In this document: piece by piece, positions 6,771 to 14,982 of the stretch
Layout of the letters: each line of letters begins with the position of its first letter
How positions within the stretch are numbered: the stretch's first letter is position 1
NCBI GenBank assembly: GCA_050045915.1
Contig: JBNGCR010000079.1
Location: 1-22,493, forward strand
DNA from: Limnospira sp050045915
GTDB taxonomy: Bacteria > Cyanobacteriota > Cyanobacteriia > Cyanobacteriales > Microcoleaceae
DNA: 22,493 nucleotides
Reading direction: 5' to 3'
Notes under the pieces: generated by a model
The model's database searches: none
What the model was told of the DNA's origin: nothing
The model's input: the letters and a program-made list of their open reading frames with translations, nothing else
Made by a program: the position numbers and the translations under genes

Positions 6771-6833
6771 AGAAACCGGGTTTCTGCAACAATCTTTGTG
6801 TCTCCCCCAAATCTTCATAGAAACCCGGTTTCT
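6771..6833. repeat. Related palindrome-bounded repeat element
   Basis: Bounded by GAAACCGGGTTTC (6772-6784) and GAAACCCGGTTTC (6820-6832), the same pair of 13-base palindromes that bound the element at 3917-3985, but with a different interior. It fills the space between a plus-strand gene and the convergent DUF58 gene. Confidence 0.75.
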
Positions 6834-6844
6834 ACTAACAAGCC

Positions 6845-8161
6845 TTACAACAAGTTTCTCGCTTTCAATTGCAGGTAGCGATCAACGAGTTGTTCGCTGA
6901 TTTGATTGGCGGGTGCGTCGAGAACCAATACCCCCTTTTGCTTCAACTGAGAAAACGCCAACTGCCGCTGGTGCAGCAAATCCAAAGCCACGGCCCGGGT
7001 ATAGGCACCGATCGCCCGATTTTCCTGAATTTCCGACGGTTCCGACAGGCGATCGACCTGCGGATCGCGAAGGGTGACGCAAAAGGGCAGGTAGCGCGGC
7101 ACCAGGCGCGATAACCCCGATAACAGTTCGGCGGATGCGGTGATATCGACGATATCCGTGAGCACCACCACCAAGGCGCGGCGGGTTTGTTGCGTCACTA
7201 ATTTATTCACCGCACCCCCATAATCCGGTTCCAGTAAGACGGGTTGGATGGGTGTCAGGCGTTCCAGGAGTTTAGAGAGTTGCTGTTGTCCCCGTTCCGG
7301 CGGTATCCAGGTAGTGACTTCGCGATCGAAGACCCCCACCCCCACGCGATCGCCCCGATTTAACCCTGCTAATGCCAATGATAATGTTGCATTTAACCCC
7401 CAGTCAAACCGCTTTAAACCCTGTACTTGAGCTGTCATTAACCGGCCCCGATCTAATAAAATAATCAGGGTTTGTTCCGTTTCGGGTTCGAGTACCCGCA
7501 CCAAAGGACGGGAGTGGCGGGCCGTGGCTTTCCAGTCGATCAGGCGGGTGTCGTCTCCGGTTCCGTAGTCTCGCAACTCGGAAAATTCGGTCCCCATTCC
7601 CAACCGCCGACGTCGCCGCATCGTGCCGGTATTTTCTAAAGATAGGCGGATGGAGAGCGATCGCAACCCCACCAAATCGGGATAAACGGCGACGGTTTCT
7701 GTTGCTGGAATTTTCCAATCTTTCCACACCAACCCCCACGGACTCCGCTGCCGCGCCTGGATATCTCCCCACTCGAATTCCCCCCGGCGGTGGGGATAGA
7801 CGGTGTAGCTGAGTTCGGCAGTGCGATCGCTCGGAATTGTCGTCTGTAATTGTGTTCCGGATACTTTCATTTCCGGCGGATAGCCGTCCCGAATTTGCAG
7901 GGTGGCGGCGCGATCGCCAGACTGAATATTGAGTACCACCGGGTTATCCCGTCCGACGGACAGGCGGTGGAGTGGCGTGCGGCTAATTTCCACCCGATTC
8001 GGTTTCGTTCGCCACCCATCCCAAACCGCCAAACCCAACACGACGATATCGAATAAAAATGTGAGGGCGAGGCTAATTTGACGCTCAAAAAACGTATCGA
8101 GAAATAGCGCGATCGCCATTCCAATCACCAAAATTAAATACAGCCGCAAAGTCGGAATCAT
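6845..8161 (-). CDS. DUF58 domain-containing membrane protein
   Basis: A 438-residue protein with two hydrophobic segments near the N-terminus (about 5-22 and 30-47), then a soluble region. The DUF58 signature is clear: GMGTEFSELRDYGTGDDTRL followed by IDWKATARHSRPLVR (about 188-222). The C-terminal part is von Willebrand factor A-like, beginning TLIILLDRGRLM (about 231-242); the usual DxSxS metal motif is replaced by DRGR, as is common in this family. DUF58 proteins are commonly encoded beside MoxR ATPases and TgpA-type transglutaminase proteins; here the transglutaminase-like gene is immediately upstream on the same strand, 151 nt away, and no MoxR gene is in the window. The exact role of the pair is not known to me. 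Confidence 0.92.
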   Translation of the reverse strand: MIPTLRLYLILVIGMAIALFLDTFFERQISLALTFLFDIVVLGLAVWDGWRTKPNRVEISRTPLHRLSVGRDNPVVLNIQSGDRAATLQIRDGYPPEMKVSGTQLQTTIPSDRTAELSYTVYPHRRGEFEWGDIQARQRSPWGLVWKDWKIPATETVAVYPDLVGLRSLSIRLSLENTGTMRRRRRLGMGTEFSELRDYGTGDDTRLIDWKATARHSRPLVRVLEPETEQTLIILLDRGRLMTAQVQGLKRFDWGLNATLSLALAGLNRGDRVGVGVFDREVTTWIPPERGQQQLSKLLERLTPIQPVLLEPDYGGAVNKLVTQQTRRALVVVLTDIVDITASAELLSGLSRLVPRYLPFCVTLRDPQVDRLSEPSEIQENRAIGAYTRAVALDLLHQRQLAFSQLKQKGVLVLDAPANQISEQLVDRYLQLKARNLL

Positions 8162-8234
8162 AAAAAAATCAATAAAGTTCGTTGTTGCGCTTTAGCGCCT
8201 CCGTCACCACTCAAACCCCAACCACAAACAAACG

Positions 8235-8305
8235 ACTATAGCAGTGCGAAATGATAGATAAAAATTTGATTTTCTCAAAGCCCCCAGAATTGGGGGTTTG
8301 GGGGC
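8235..8305. repeat. 71-bp dispersed repeat, copy 2
   Basis: Same length and layout as 3000-3070: ACTATAGCAGTG at one end and ATTGGGGGTTTGGGGGC at the other, with substitutions but no indels. It sits between the TgpA-like gene and the DUF58 gene, which both read leftwards through it. In that transcript the G- and C-runs can pair as a hairpin, so it may attenuate transcription between the two genes. Confidence 0.78.
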
Positions 8306-8312
8306 GAGATCT

Positions 8313-10637
8313 TTATCGATTCCGTTTCCCCCGCCGCTCCAAATTTTTGACGAGTTGCTGCAACTGATCCAAATTTAAAGGTTTTTTTCCGTACCGCCAA
8401 CGGACGTAAGATTGACAAACCTCCTGAATCACTTCCGCTTCGTCGATGGAACAATGGGGGGCGATCGCATTGGCGTATTCTTCCGGCGTCTGGGCGGGAT
8501 GTTTGGGATAGCCGCGATCGCCCAACAATCGCAATAATTTCTGATACAATCGTTCCGGCGGCGGCAACTTCGCCAACCGACGGCGATCGCGCCAATTGTG
8601 CCATCCGTCCCACAGCAGCCACCCCAAAAATCCCGTCGCCGCCAAAGCGATCGCGGCGGTAAAAAAGCCGAGCCAACCCCTGGAAAATAACTGTAAAAAC
8701 CAGCGGATAATCCCCGCCAAAAATCCCAGAATCGCCCCGAATACCGTCTGTAAAATATTCGTCACCGGAGAGGGCAACCACCCCGCCACCCAGTTCCAAA
8801 ATGACCGCAGGGCGCTAAAGGTTTGATTCTCTTCGATGGAAGGGGGAATCAAATCCATACCAGGGATGGGATTGAACGCAAACCAACCGTATTCGGGGAA
8901 GTACACTTCCGTCAGGGCATAGGCGTCCGTATTGCGGATGACATACAATCCCGTAAACGGGTTGAACTGACCCGGCCCGAACCCCGCCGACAGCCGCGCC
9001 GGAATGCCGATGGAACGCAACATGATCGTCAAGACGGTGGAAAAGTGGTCGGGGTAGCCGCCGGTTATCGGGTTCCCCTCCGGGCTATTTTCATATCCGA
9101 ATAAAAAGGCCGATACTAGGTCTTCATCTTCGTTAAAAAAGGGCGGTTCTTCTTGCAATTTGTAATTGGGGTTTTGTTTGAGGTATTGCGCCAAATATAG
9201 CGCCTTTTCGTAGGGAGAATCGAGGGGTTTCTTATCTTGGGCGACTTGCTGTCGGCTGGCGAGAATTTCTTCCGTTTTTTGGCGGACTTTTTCGCGGATC
9301 TGTTCGGGGACTTGCAGGTAGTATTTGCGAATTGTGTCTGGATAGTCGGTTCCGGCCTCCCCTAATTGGGTGCGGTTCCGGTAGGGAACTTTAGAAATGA
9401 CGGTGTAGGTCAGGCCCTCCCGCAATACCAGGGGCGATCGCAGCGTCCCCTCCGGATCGATCGCGATTTCTTCAGTGGGGAAATACAGTTCCGTGGGCTG
9501 TCGCAGGGAGGGAAGCAGGTTGGGAAGTTGGGAAATCACCGTGTAACTTTGGATGATTTCCTCGGTCTTGGCTTTTGTCGGTTTCGGAAATAACTCGAAG
9601 CGATAGGACCACCAGGGCCGCTTTCGAGTCAAGGTTTGGTCGTTGCGGGAAATTTCCCAACCCTGACCCGTGTATTCGTCAAAGGCGACGACCTGGAAAA
9701 ATCCCCGCGCCTGCGATCGCACCCTCAACACCACTTCCGGCTTCAAATTCCCCCGCAAATTTTGATTGATGGTGGTATTGAAACCATAATATTGGATCTC
9801 GTCCAACGTTCCCGCCCCGGACTCCCGATTTTGTCCGCCGTCGCCCCCTTCTCCCTCGCCCTCGCCGTTGGAGACGTAGCCCGGATTTAAAATTTGTCGG
9901 CCGTCGAATTCCCCCGGCGGCATATCGATGGGGGCGCTGACCGGGAAACTGCGGAGTTGGTAGCCCGGAAATCTGGGCAGGAGGGCGAAAATGACGAGTC
10001 CGAGGGCGACGATCGCCAAAAAGCTGACCGTTAAAAACTTGAAATTTAAATTGGAAAACCGTTTTGATTTTTTCTCGCGATCGCCGGATTTGGGGCGCAA
10101 GTCCGACAGTCCGAGTCGGGAGCGATAGTCAAGGATCAAAGTCGGTAGCGCGATCGCCAAAAAGACCAAAATAACCGGCCCGAACGTCAGGGTTTGGCTG
10201 AGGGTTCCCGCCACGCCCAATAAAATCAGTCCGATCACCATCGAATAGCCGAGATCCTTGCGTCGAGGGAGGTCAAAACTGTGCAGGACTTGCAGGTGGA
10301 TCAAAAGCTGGGCCAAAACGACCCGCGTATCGTTGAGTTCACCCACCAGGCGATTGAAAAATGCGGCCAGGGCGACCAACATTCCGATCGCGATACAAAA
10401 TTTGATCGGCACATTACGATGGCGACGTCGAAACCAACTCCAAGTCGCACCCACCACGCTCACAGGTATCGCCCAGAGATTTAACGCCTCTTCGACGGCG
10501 ACATCCGTGGCGATAATCCCCACGATGACCAACAGTTGCACCGTTACCCGCAACGCGATCGAGTCTTCGGGTTGGGGTAGGGGGGTCGCTTCGATCCGCC
10601 GCCACAATTGACCAAAAAATGGGAGTTCCGCCGTCAT
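8313..10637 (-). CDS. TgpA-like membrane protein with transglutaminase fold, apparently catalytically dead
   Basis: A 774-residue protein with the three-part TgpA layout: several N-terminal membrane helices (about 30-225, DUF3488-like), a periplasmic region with a transglutaminase-like core (about 460-600), membrane helices around 625-676, and a DUF4129-like C-terminal tail (about 690-760). In active relatives the core carries a Cys-His-Asp triad. Here the cysteine site reads GGYPDHF (Pro529), the histidine site TDAYALTEV (Tyr573) and the aspartate site WFAFNPIP (Asn589), so all three seem replaced while the surrounding fold motifs (RSIGIPARLSAGFG) are kept. It may act as a structural or binding protein. 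It is followed by its usual partner, a DUF58 gene. A glycine/glutamate-rich linker lies at about 257-277. Confidence 0.9.
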   Translation of the reverse strand: MTAELPFFGQLWRRIEATPLPQPEDSIALRVTVQLLVIVGIIATDVAVEEALNLWAIPVSVVGATWSWFRRRHRNVPIKFCIAIGMLVALAAFFNRLVGELNDTRVVLAQLLIHLQVLHSFDLPRRKDLGYSMVIGLILLGVAGTLSQTLTFGPVILVFLAIALPTLILDYRSRLGLSDLRPKSGDREKKSKRFSNLNFKFLTVSFLAIVALGLVIFALLPRFPGYQLRSFPVSAPIDMPPGEFDGRQILNPGYVSNGEGEGEGGDGGQNRESGAGTLDEIQYYGFNTTINQNLRGNLKPEVVLRVRSQARGFFQVVAFDEYTGQGWEISRNDQTLTRKRPWWSYRFELFPKPTKAKTEEIIQSYTVISQLPNLLPSLRQPTELYFPTEEIAIDPEGTLRSPLVLREGLTYTVISKVPYRNRTQLGEAGTDYPDTIRKYYLQVPEQIREKVRQKTEEILASRQQVAQDKKPLDSPYEKALYLAQYLKQNPNYKLQEEPPFFNEDEDLVSAFLFGYENSPEGNPITGGYPDHFSTVLTIMLRSIGIPARLSAGFGPGQFNPFTGLYVIRNTDAYALTEVYFPEYGWFAFNPIPGMDLIPPSIEENQTFSALRSFWNWVAGWLPSPVTNILQTVFGAILGFLAGIIRWFLQLFSRGWLGFFTAAIALAATGFLGWLLWDGWHNWRDRRRLAKLPPPERLYQKLLRLLGDRGYPKHPAQTPEEYANAIAPHCSIDEAEVIQEVCQSYVRWRYGKKPLNLDQLQQLVKNLERRGKRNR

Positions 10638-10718
10638 GGGTATCTGGAAGTTCGTCGAGAGGAGCTAGGGAATACTCTAACCCATCTGACGGAAAGCAGC
10701 CACACCCCCCCCGGCGCT

Positions 10719-11741
10719 TCAGGTTTCGGCGTGGGGAAAAATCGCAAAGCAGAGGGGGTTCTGTTCGGAGTCGTGGAACAGCACGTTAAGACGGTAAAAT
10801 TCATTAGGCCGCGGATCGACCAGTTCCATCTTCAAATATCCCGCGTCGGTTCGTCTTGCCGTAATTTCGTTTTGATGTCCCTTGAATTGAAGGCATCCCC
10901 CCGCCGGCAATTTTGCCAAAATTCGCAGGCAATTGCCGTAGTCCCGGCTCAAATATTTCACTTCCAGGCTCAACACCCCCAAACTCGTCCGCCAGTCCTG
11001 TTTGACGGCGGCGCGATCGCAAAAACAAGTCAGCGTCAAGGTGTCGATAATTTCCCGAGCCGCCAGCAGCAGCAACACCATTTTCTGCTTGTCGCTGGCC
11101 GTCTCATAATCCGGAAGTTGCAATTTGTTTAAGTCCGGGTCGCGCACCTCTCCCAACATAATGCGGCCCGCCCATTCGTTGAGGGCGTGGGAATCTTCTT
11201 CCGGAAAAAAAGAATGCACCGCCCGCACCAATTTTGCACCGTCTTGCAAGGTCGAGTGCAAAGCCTTTTGACAGGGGGCGAGCAGTTGGGCGAAAGTCGT
11301 TTCGGGCAGGAACGTAGACCATTGGAAATGTTCCCGTTGGGCGGTCCACCAACTCAGGTTGGGAACTCCCGCTTCCTGGAGAACGTCCGGATAGATAGCG
11401 TCTGTCGCCCATTCTGTTTCCCAAGGAAACAACGGCGGTCTGTGTTGGATCTCCATTTTTAACCTGTCTTTTAACAGGCTCTCAAATCTGTCTTTCACGG
11501 TTGGTATCTCTCCCAGTGTGAGTGGTTGACCTTCGGGGTAGAAAACGTCAATCTCTTCCGAGTCGAGCGGGTCGAGTTCTTCCCACCCGATCTCTTCAAC
11601 CCTGGAATTTTCTGAGACTCGACGGGCCGGGTCGGTTGTTTCCCCGGCCGGATCGGACTCCTTTTTAACGGGCTGTGGGGTCAGCCCATCAAAAAAGTGA
11701 CACTCGAAGGCTTGACAATCTGGATTTGTTTCGTTATTCAT
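10719..11741 (-). CDS. patU: PatU-like heterocyst-pattern family protein, downstream of hetZ
   Basis: A 340-residue soluble protein. The assignment rests mostly on position: in Anabaena hetZ is followed by patU5 and patU3, and other filamentous cyanobacteria carry patU as a single gene in that place. The N-terminal 90 residues are polar and low in complexity, while the rest has hydrophobic-core segments such as LFPWETEWATDAIYPDVL and QKMVLLLLAAREIIDTLTLT. No catalytic or DNA-binding motif stands out. The frame extends to a GTG at 11753, but ATG 11741 (MNNETNPD) is the better start; it overlaps the hetZ end by 8 nt, so translation is probably coupled. The likely role is modulation of HetZ-dependent gene control, which is an inference from Anabaena. 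Confidence 0.65.
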   Translation of the reverse strand: MNNETNPDCQAFECHFFDGLTPQPVKKESDPAGETTDPARRVSENSRVEEIGWEELDPLDSEEIDVFYPEGQPLTLGEIPTVKDRFESLLKDRLKMEIQHRPPLFPWETEWATDAIYPDVLQEAGVPNLSWWTAQREHFQWSTFLPETTFAQLLAPCQKALHSTLQDGAKLVRAVHSFFPEEDSHALNEWAGRIMLGEVRDPDLNKLQLPDYETASDKQKMVLLLLAAREIIDTLTLTCFCDRAAVKQDWRTSLGVLSLEVKYLSRDYGNCLRILAKLPAGGCLQFKGHQNEITARRTDAGYLKMELVDPRPNEFYRLNVLFHDSEQNPLCFAIFPHAET

Positions 11742-12894
11742 CGCTAGATGCACCCGCTCCGGATACTGAACGATTTCTAATATCCCAGGCTAACTCCAAC
11801 ACTTTAAACCACCGTTTCTGAACTTGAGTCACTTTGCAACCCAACTTCTGGGCGATCGCACCATCGGACAACCTTTGTTGCTTCAACCTTAGCAAATGTT
11901 GTTGCCCTTCATCGAGTTGCGCTTGGAAATTCTCCCACTGTTCGGGGAGTAGGCCCAAGTTGCGATCGAGATCCGCTTCCAACCACTGATGCACCAGTTC
12001 CCAGCGGTGGCCGAGGGCGAAGCGCAGCAGGTGATATTTGAACCGCTGCTGCAGGTAATCCCGCTGGCGGGGATTCAATCCCAAAATCGCCTCGATCTCG
12101 CGGGTGGGCAGATCTTGGAGTCGCAAAGTGAAATAATCGGCACAGTCTTGTTGATTGTGTTCTTCGAGATACTGCATCAACTCTTCCACGACGGTTTGTC
12201 GCAGGGAGTCGAGCTCGGGTTCGTTCGACTCGGCTACCATCGCAGCCCGCACTTGCTGCAACGAGGAGTCGTCCCAAGTTTGGTCAGAATCCGACGAAGT
12301 CCCCTCGGCCGCTTTATCCAGATCAACCAAGGATTCTCGGGGCTGCTGCTGAGAAAACGTCTGCGATCGCAGGACGATCAACTGTTGGCTGCGGCCCCGG
12401 GCGAGGGGAATGCGCCGTTTCCCGTACCGTTCCGAAAAAGCCAGGTATTCCGACAGTTCGATCAACGTCTGGGGACGGTAGTCCGGCGGCATTTGGGCTT
12501 CTTTGCGGAAGGCGTTCAGGGTTTCGAGATAAAACCCTTGCAAAAAATCCCGGATCAGTTCCAATCTGGCGTGATAGCTAGATTGAACTTGGGGAGGTGT
12601 GATATATCGGTAAACAATTGCACTCAACGTGCTGTGGAGTTCCAACGGCCCCTGCTTCGACCCCAGTTTGTAGTAGCGGAGACATTGTTGCAGGCGGTGC
12701 TGTGCCAAAGTCATCGCCCACGTCTCCACTTCTCCCGAGGCTTGGATGCGCTTGCTCTCCGTACAGATGCGAATCGCTTCTTCCGTCAGACGCCAAGCGA
12801 CATCCCGGCAGTTCTGCTCAGATGCCTTGGTGGCTTGTTGAAGCTCACCGGACAGCCGTTGAAAAATTGTATGGCTCTGGCAGATTTCCCCCAT
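11734..12894 (-). CDS. hetZ: HetZ-family transcriptional regulator
   Basis: A 386-residue soluble protein, close to the 401 residues of Anabaena HetZ. Recognised stretches include RICTESKRIQASGEVETWAM, LHSTLSAIVYRYITPPQ, FSERYGKRRIPL and LRLQDLPTREIEAILGLNPR. The last of these is like a sigma-factor region 4 helix-turn-helix, and a second HTH-like segment, LSDGAIAQKLGCKVTQVQKR, lies near 345-365, which fits a DNA-binding role. HetZ controls early heterocyst differentiation in Anabaena; in filamentous species without heterocysts its role is not settled. The start is the ATG at 12892-12894, without an obvious ribosome binding site. The next gene overlaps its end, forming an operon. The upstream 224-nt gap holds only a heptamer repeat. 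Confidence 0.88.
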   Translation of the reverse strand: MGEICQSHTIFQRLSGELQQATKASEQNCRDVAWRLTEEAIRICTESKRIQASGEVETWAMTLAQHRLQQCLRYYKLGSKQGPLELHSTLSAIVYRYITPPQVQSSYHARLELIRDFLQGFYLETLNAFRKEAQMPPDYRPQTLIELSEYLAFSERYGKRRIPLARGRSQQLIVLRSQTFSQQQPRESLVDLDKAAEGTSSDSDQTWDDSSLQQVRAAMVAESNEPELDSLRQTVVEELMQYLEEHNQQDCADYFTLRLQDLPTREIEAILGLNPRQRDYLQQRFKYHLLRFALGHRWELVHQWLEADLDRNLGLLPEQWENFQAQLDEGQQHLLRLKQQRLSDGAIAQKLGCKVTQVQKRWFKVLELAWDIRNRSVSGAGASSDE

Positions 12895-12995
12895 AATTAT
12901 AATTAACTAATAATGACCCTAACCCATTCTTTCCAGGAGGGGCTGCGAATGTCCGGAGAGTTTCGGAAATCTCTCAAGAGCGGGGGCGGGGGAGA

Positions 12996-13030
12996 ATTGA
13001 CAATTGACCATTGACCATTGACAATTGATG
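12996..13030. repeat. Heptamer tandem repeat (five units of ATTGACN)
   Basis: Five consecutive 7-base units: ATTGACA, ATTGACC, ATTGACC, ATTGACA, ATTGATG. Short tandem heptamer repeats are a known feature of filamentous cyanobacterial genomes. It lies between the divergent hetZ and the gene at 13119. TTGACA-like -35 boxes are built into it, so it may influence either promoter, but no matching -10 box is convincing. Confidence 0.85.
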
Positions 13031-13118
13031 GGACGACTCTCGACTTCCGATAGACGTGTGGCGCTATATCCCCGCTCGGATACAACTCAGAATTGCAATA
13101 ATATTTCCAATTTGAATC

Positions 13119-13607
13119 ATGGATTTAGACCAACAAATTCAAAGCTTAATTGAGAATGCCCCCCAGGATGGCAGCACCCCCGATGTAATGGTGGCGATCG
13201 CGCCCGGTCTGAAACTTTTGGCGCAAGAGTTGACCCATTCGGAGTATTTCATTCTGCAAACCCTCGATCGCGATTGGGTGCTGACGACCCTGGGGAATGT
13301 GGACAACCCCGACCTGGAAAAGCGGGTCATCTACGCCTTTTGTACCCGGGAGGATGCCTCCCTCAAATCTAACGCCCCCCTCTCGGCCAATATCGTGGCG
13401 ATGCCCGTCCCCGTCACTCACATTTTATTTCAGGCGATCGCCATCCCGTCCTTCGACAGTTTCATTTTCTTCGACCGGCCCGGCCATCTGGAAGCGGGCA
13501 CGGAAGTCAAGCGCCGGGACGTCCAGGATACCATCCAAGTGTACCTGCGACACTACCAATCCCGCCGCCAATCCCAAACCCGGCCCGTCCCCCCAGACAT
13601 CGCCTGA
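13119..13607 (+). CDS. Conserved-looking cyanobacterial protein of unknown function, 162 aa
   Basis: Soluble, with no signal peptide, membrane segment or recognisable catalytic motif. The sequence is compositionally normal and has several hydrophobic-core strands (VMVAIAPGLKLLAQEL, EYFILQTLDRDWVLTTL, FQAIAIPSFDSFIFFDRPGH), consistent with a single compact alpha/beta domain over about residues 20-150, followed by a polar tail (SRRQSQTRPVPPDIA). It starts at an ATG without a clear ribosome binding site and is divergent from hetZ and convergent with sds, with 43 nt between the two stop codons. I have an impression of similar proteins in other cyanobacteria but cannot name a family. Confidence 0.75.
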   Translation: MDLDQQIQSLIENAPQDGSTPDVMVAIAPGLKLLAQELTHSEYFILQTLDRDWVLTTLGNVDNPDLEKRVIYAFCTREDASLKSNAPLSANIVAMPVPVTHILFQAIAIPSFDSFIFFDRPGHLEAGTEVKRRDVQDTIQVYLRHYQSRRQSQTRPVPPDIA

Positions 13608-13650
13608 AGGTCTGCGGAACGCTCCTCGGATTGCGGAGAGAACATTGCCC

Positions 13651-14622
13651 CTAGTACAGCCGACTCACCACATAGTCCGACAGGTCGATCAGGGCTTGGC
13701 GGGACTCAGACGGGGGCAGGTGGCTGATGTGTTCTACCGCCAGTTGGGCGTGGTGAAGGGCCAAGTCCCGGGATTTCTGAATTCCGGAACTCTTGTTAAT
13801 TAAAGCGATCGCCTGCTCGAAGTCCCCCTCCTGGGCAAATTCTCGCTCGATCAGAGTTTCCAAAAACGGCTGCTCTTTCAGGGCGAACAGGGTCGGCGCC
13901 GTCAAATTTCCACTTTTGAGGTCCGAACCCGCCGGTTTCCCCAGGGTTTCGGTAGACCCCGTAAAATCCAAAATATCGTCCACAATTTGAAAGGCCAACC
14001 CCAGATTGCGGCCGTAGCGGTAGAGGTGTTCGGCCAACTCGTCGGACACCCCACTGAGCAACCCCGCCGATTTGGAACTGTTCGCAATCAGGGACGCGGT
14101 CTTGTAGTAGCTCTTTTCCAGGTAGGCTTCGATGGATAGGCTGGCATCGAATCGGTTGAGCCCCTGCTGAATTTCTCCCTCCGCCAGATCCATGATCACC
14201 TGAGACAGGAGTTTGACGACCGCCAAGTTGTCGAGGTTCGCCAGGTACCAGGAAGATTGGGCGAACAGAAAGTCCCCGGCGAGGACGGCGACCCGGTTGT
14301 TGAAGAGGCTGTGTACCGTCGGCACGCCCCGGCGGATTTCCGACTCGTCCACCACGTCGTCATGGACGAGGCTCGCTGTGTGGATCATTTCCGTGATTTC
14401 CGCCAGACGCCGGTGCTTGGGGATGATCTCCTGGTTCGGCATGGTCGCCCGGGAAATTAGCAACACGATCGCGGGCCGCACCCGTTTTCCCTGCACGCTG
14501 AATAAGTGTTCCGCTGCCGCGTACAGGATCGGATGTCGGGCTCCGACGAGTTGTTTGAGATTGTCCGTTAACAATTGCAGGTCCGCTTCGACGGGAGAAA
14601 AGAATAGTGTGCGAGAGGTCAT
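13651..14622 (-). CDS. sds: Solanesyl diphosphate synthase (trans-polyprenyl diphosphate synthase)
   Basis: Extends allylic diphosphates with isopentenyl diphosphate to a long all-trans chain; in cyanobacteria this supplies the nonaprenyl side chain of plastoquinone. The 323-residue length is typical. The first aspartate-rich motif is HDDVVDES with D88, D89 and D92; the second is VDDILDF with D215, D216 and D219; GKRVRP (45-50) binds the homoallylic substrate. The small residues before the first motif (MIHTASLVHDD) are those of a long-chain producer, not of the GGPP synthase CrtE, whose first motif usually has a different spacing; this is family knowledge applied by eye. ATG start, no close upstream gene on the same strand. 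Confidence 0.93.
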   Translation of the reverse strand: MTSRTLFFSPVEADLQLLTDNLKQLVGARHPILYAAAEHLFSVQGKRVRPAIVLLISRATMPNQEIIPKHRRLAEITEMIHTASLVHDDVVDESEIRRGVPTVHSLFNNRVAVLAGDFLFAQSSWYLANLDNLAVVKLLSQVIMDLAEGEIQQGLNRFDASLSIEAYLEKSYYKTASLIANSSKSAGLLSGVSDELAEHLYRYGRNLGLAFQIVDDILDFTGSTETLGKPAGSDLKSGNLTAPTLFALKEQPFLETLIEREFAQEGDFEQAIALINKSSGIQKSRDLALHHAQLAVEHISHLPPSESRQALIDLSDYVVSRLY

Positions 14623-14902
14623 GGGTTTGCCAACTCAGGCTGGGTGATTAACAAAATTTTACATATTATAGTTGTATTTTAAGCTAAGGCTCCAACCCGA
14701 GAAAAGTTCTACACCGACGCCGGAGTCGGGGGACACGCTGGCGATCGCCGGAACGGCCTGCACCGCGCCCGATCGCGGTGATACCGGCAGGTCGGACGGT
14801 CGGGAGGTGGAGACGCGCCGTCGGGACGGCATCCGCTTCCCCCCCGGGTCGCTTCCCCCGGGTTCCCGAGTTCTCCCGGAGAATCTCTCCAAATGTTCAA
14901 TT
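14623..14902. other. Gene-free GC-rich intergenic stretch
   Basis: An AT-rich 60-nt segment next to sds (TTTTACATATTATAGTTG) could hold its promoter. From about 14690 to 14890 the sequence becomes very G+C-rich with many short inverted matches (for example CCCCCGGG near 14845 and CCCGGGTTCCCGAG near 14867). Open frames on both strands there have proline-arginine-serine composition unlike the neighbouring proteins, so I call no gene. Confidence 0.5.
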
Positions 14903-14982
14903 TTTTTGACTTCATTCGCTACAAATTGTGAATTTTGTGCTAGTTTAATGAGTAAGAGTTTAAATAATTCTACACATCAAGG

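Noticed and set aside
7404..7772. 122-aa minus-strand frame within the DUF58 gene
   Set aside because: Shadow frame of the DUF58 coding sequence with low-complexity Arg/Gly/Ser composition.
11989..12906. 305-aa frame antisense to hetZ
   Set aside because: Codon-phase shadow of the hetZ gene; long antisense frames are common in GC-rich coding sequence and it has no family features.
12996..13030. Possible CRISPR-like repeats
   Set aside because: Units are only 7 bases without spacers; this is a simple tandem repeat, and no cas gene is in the window.
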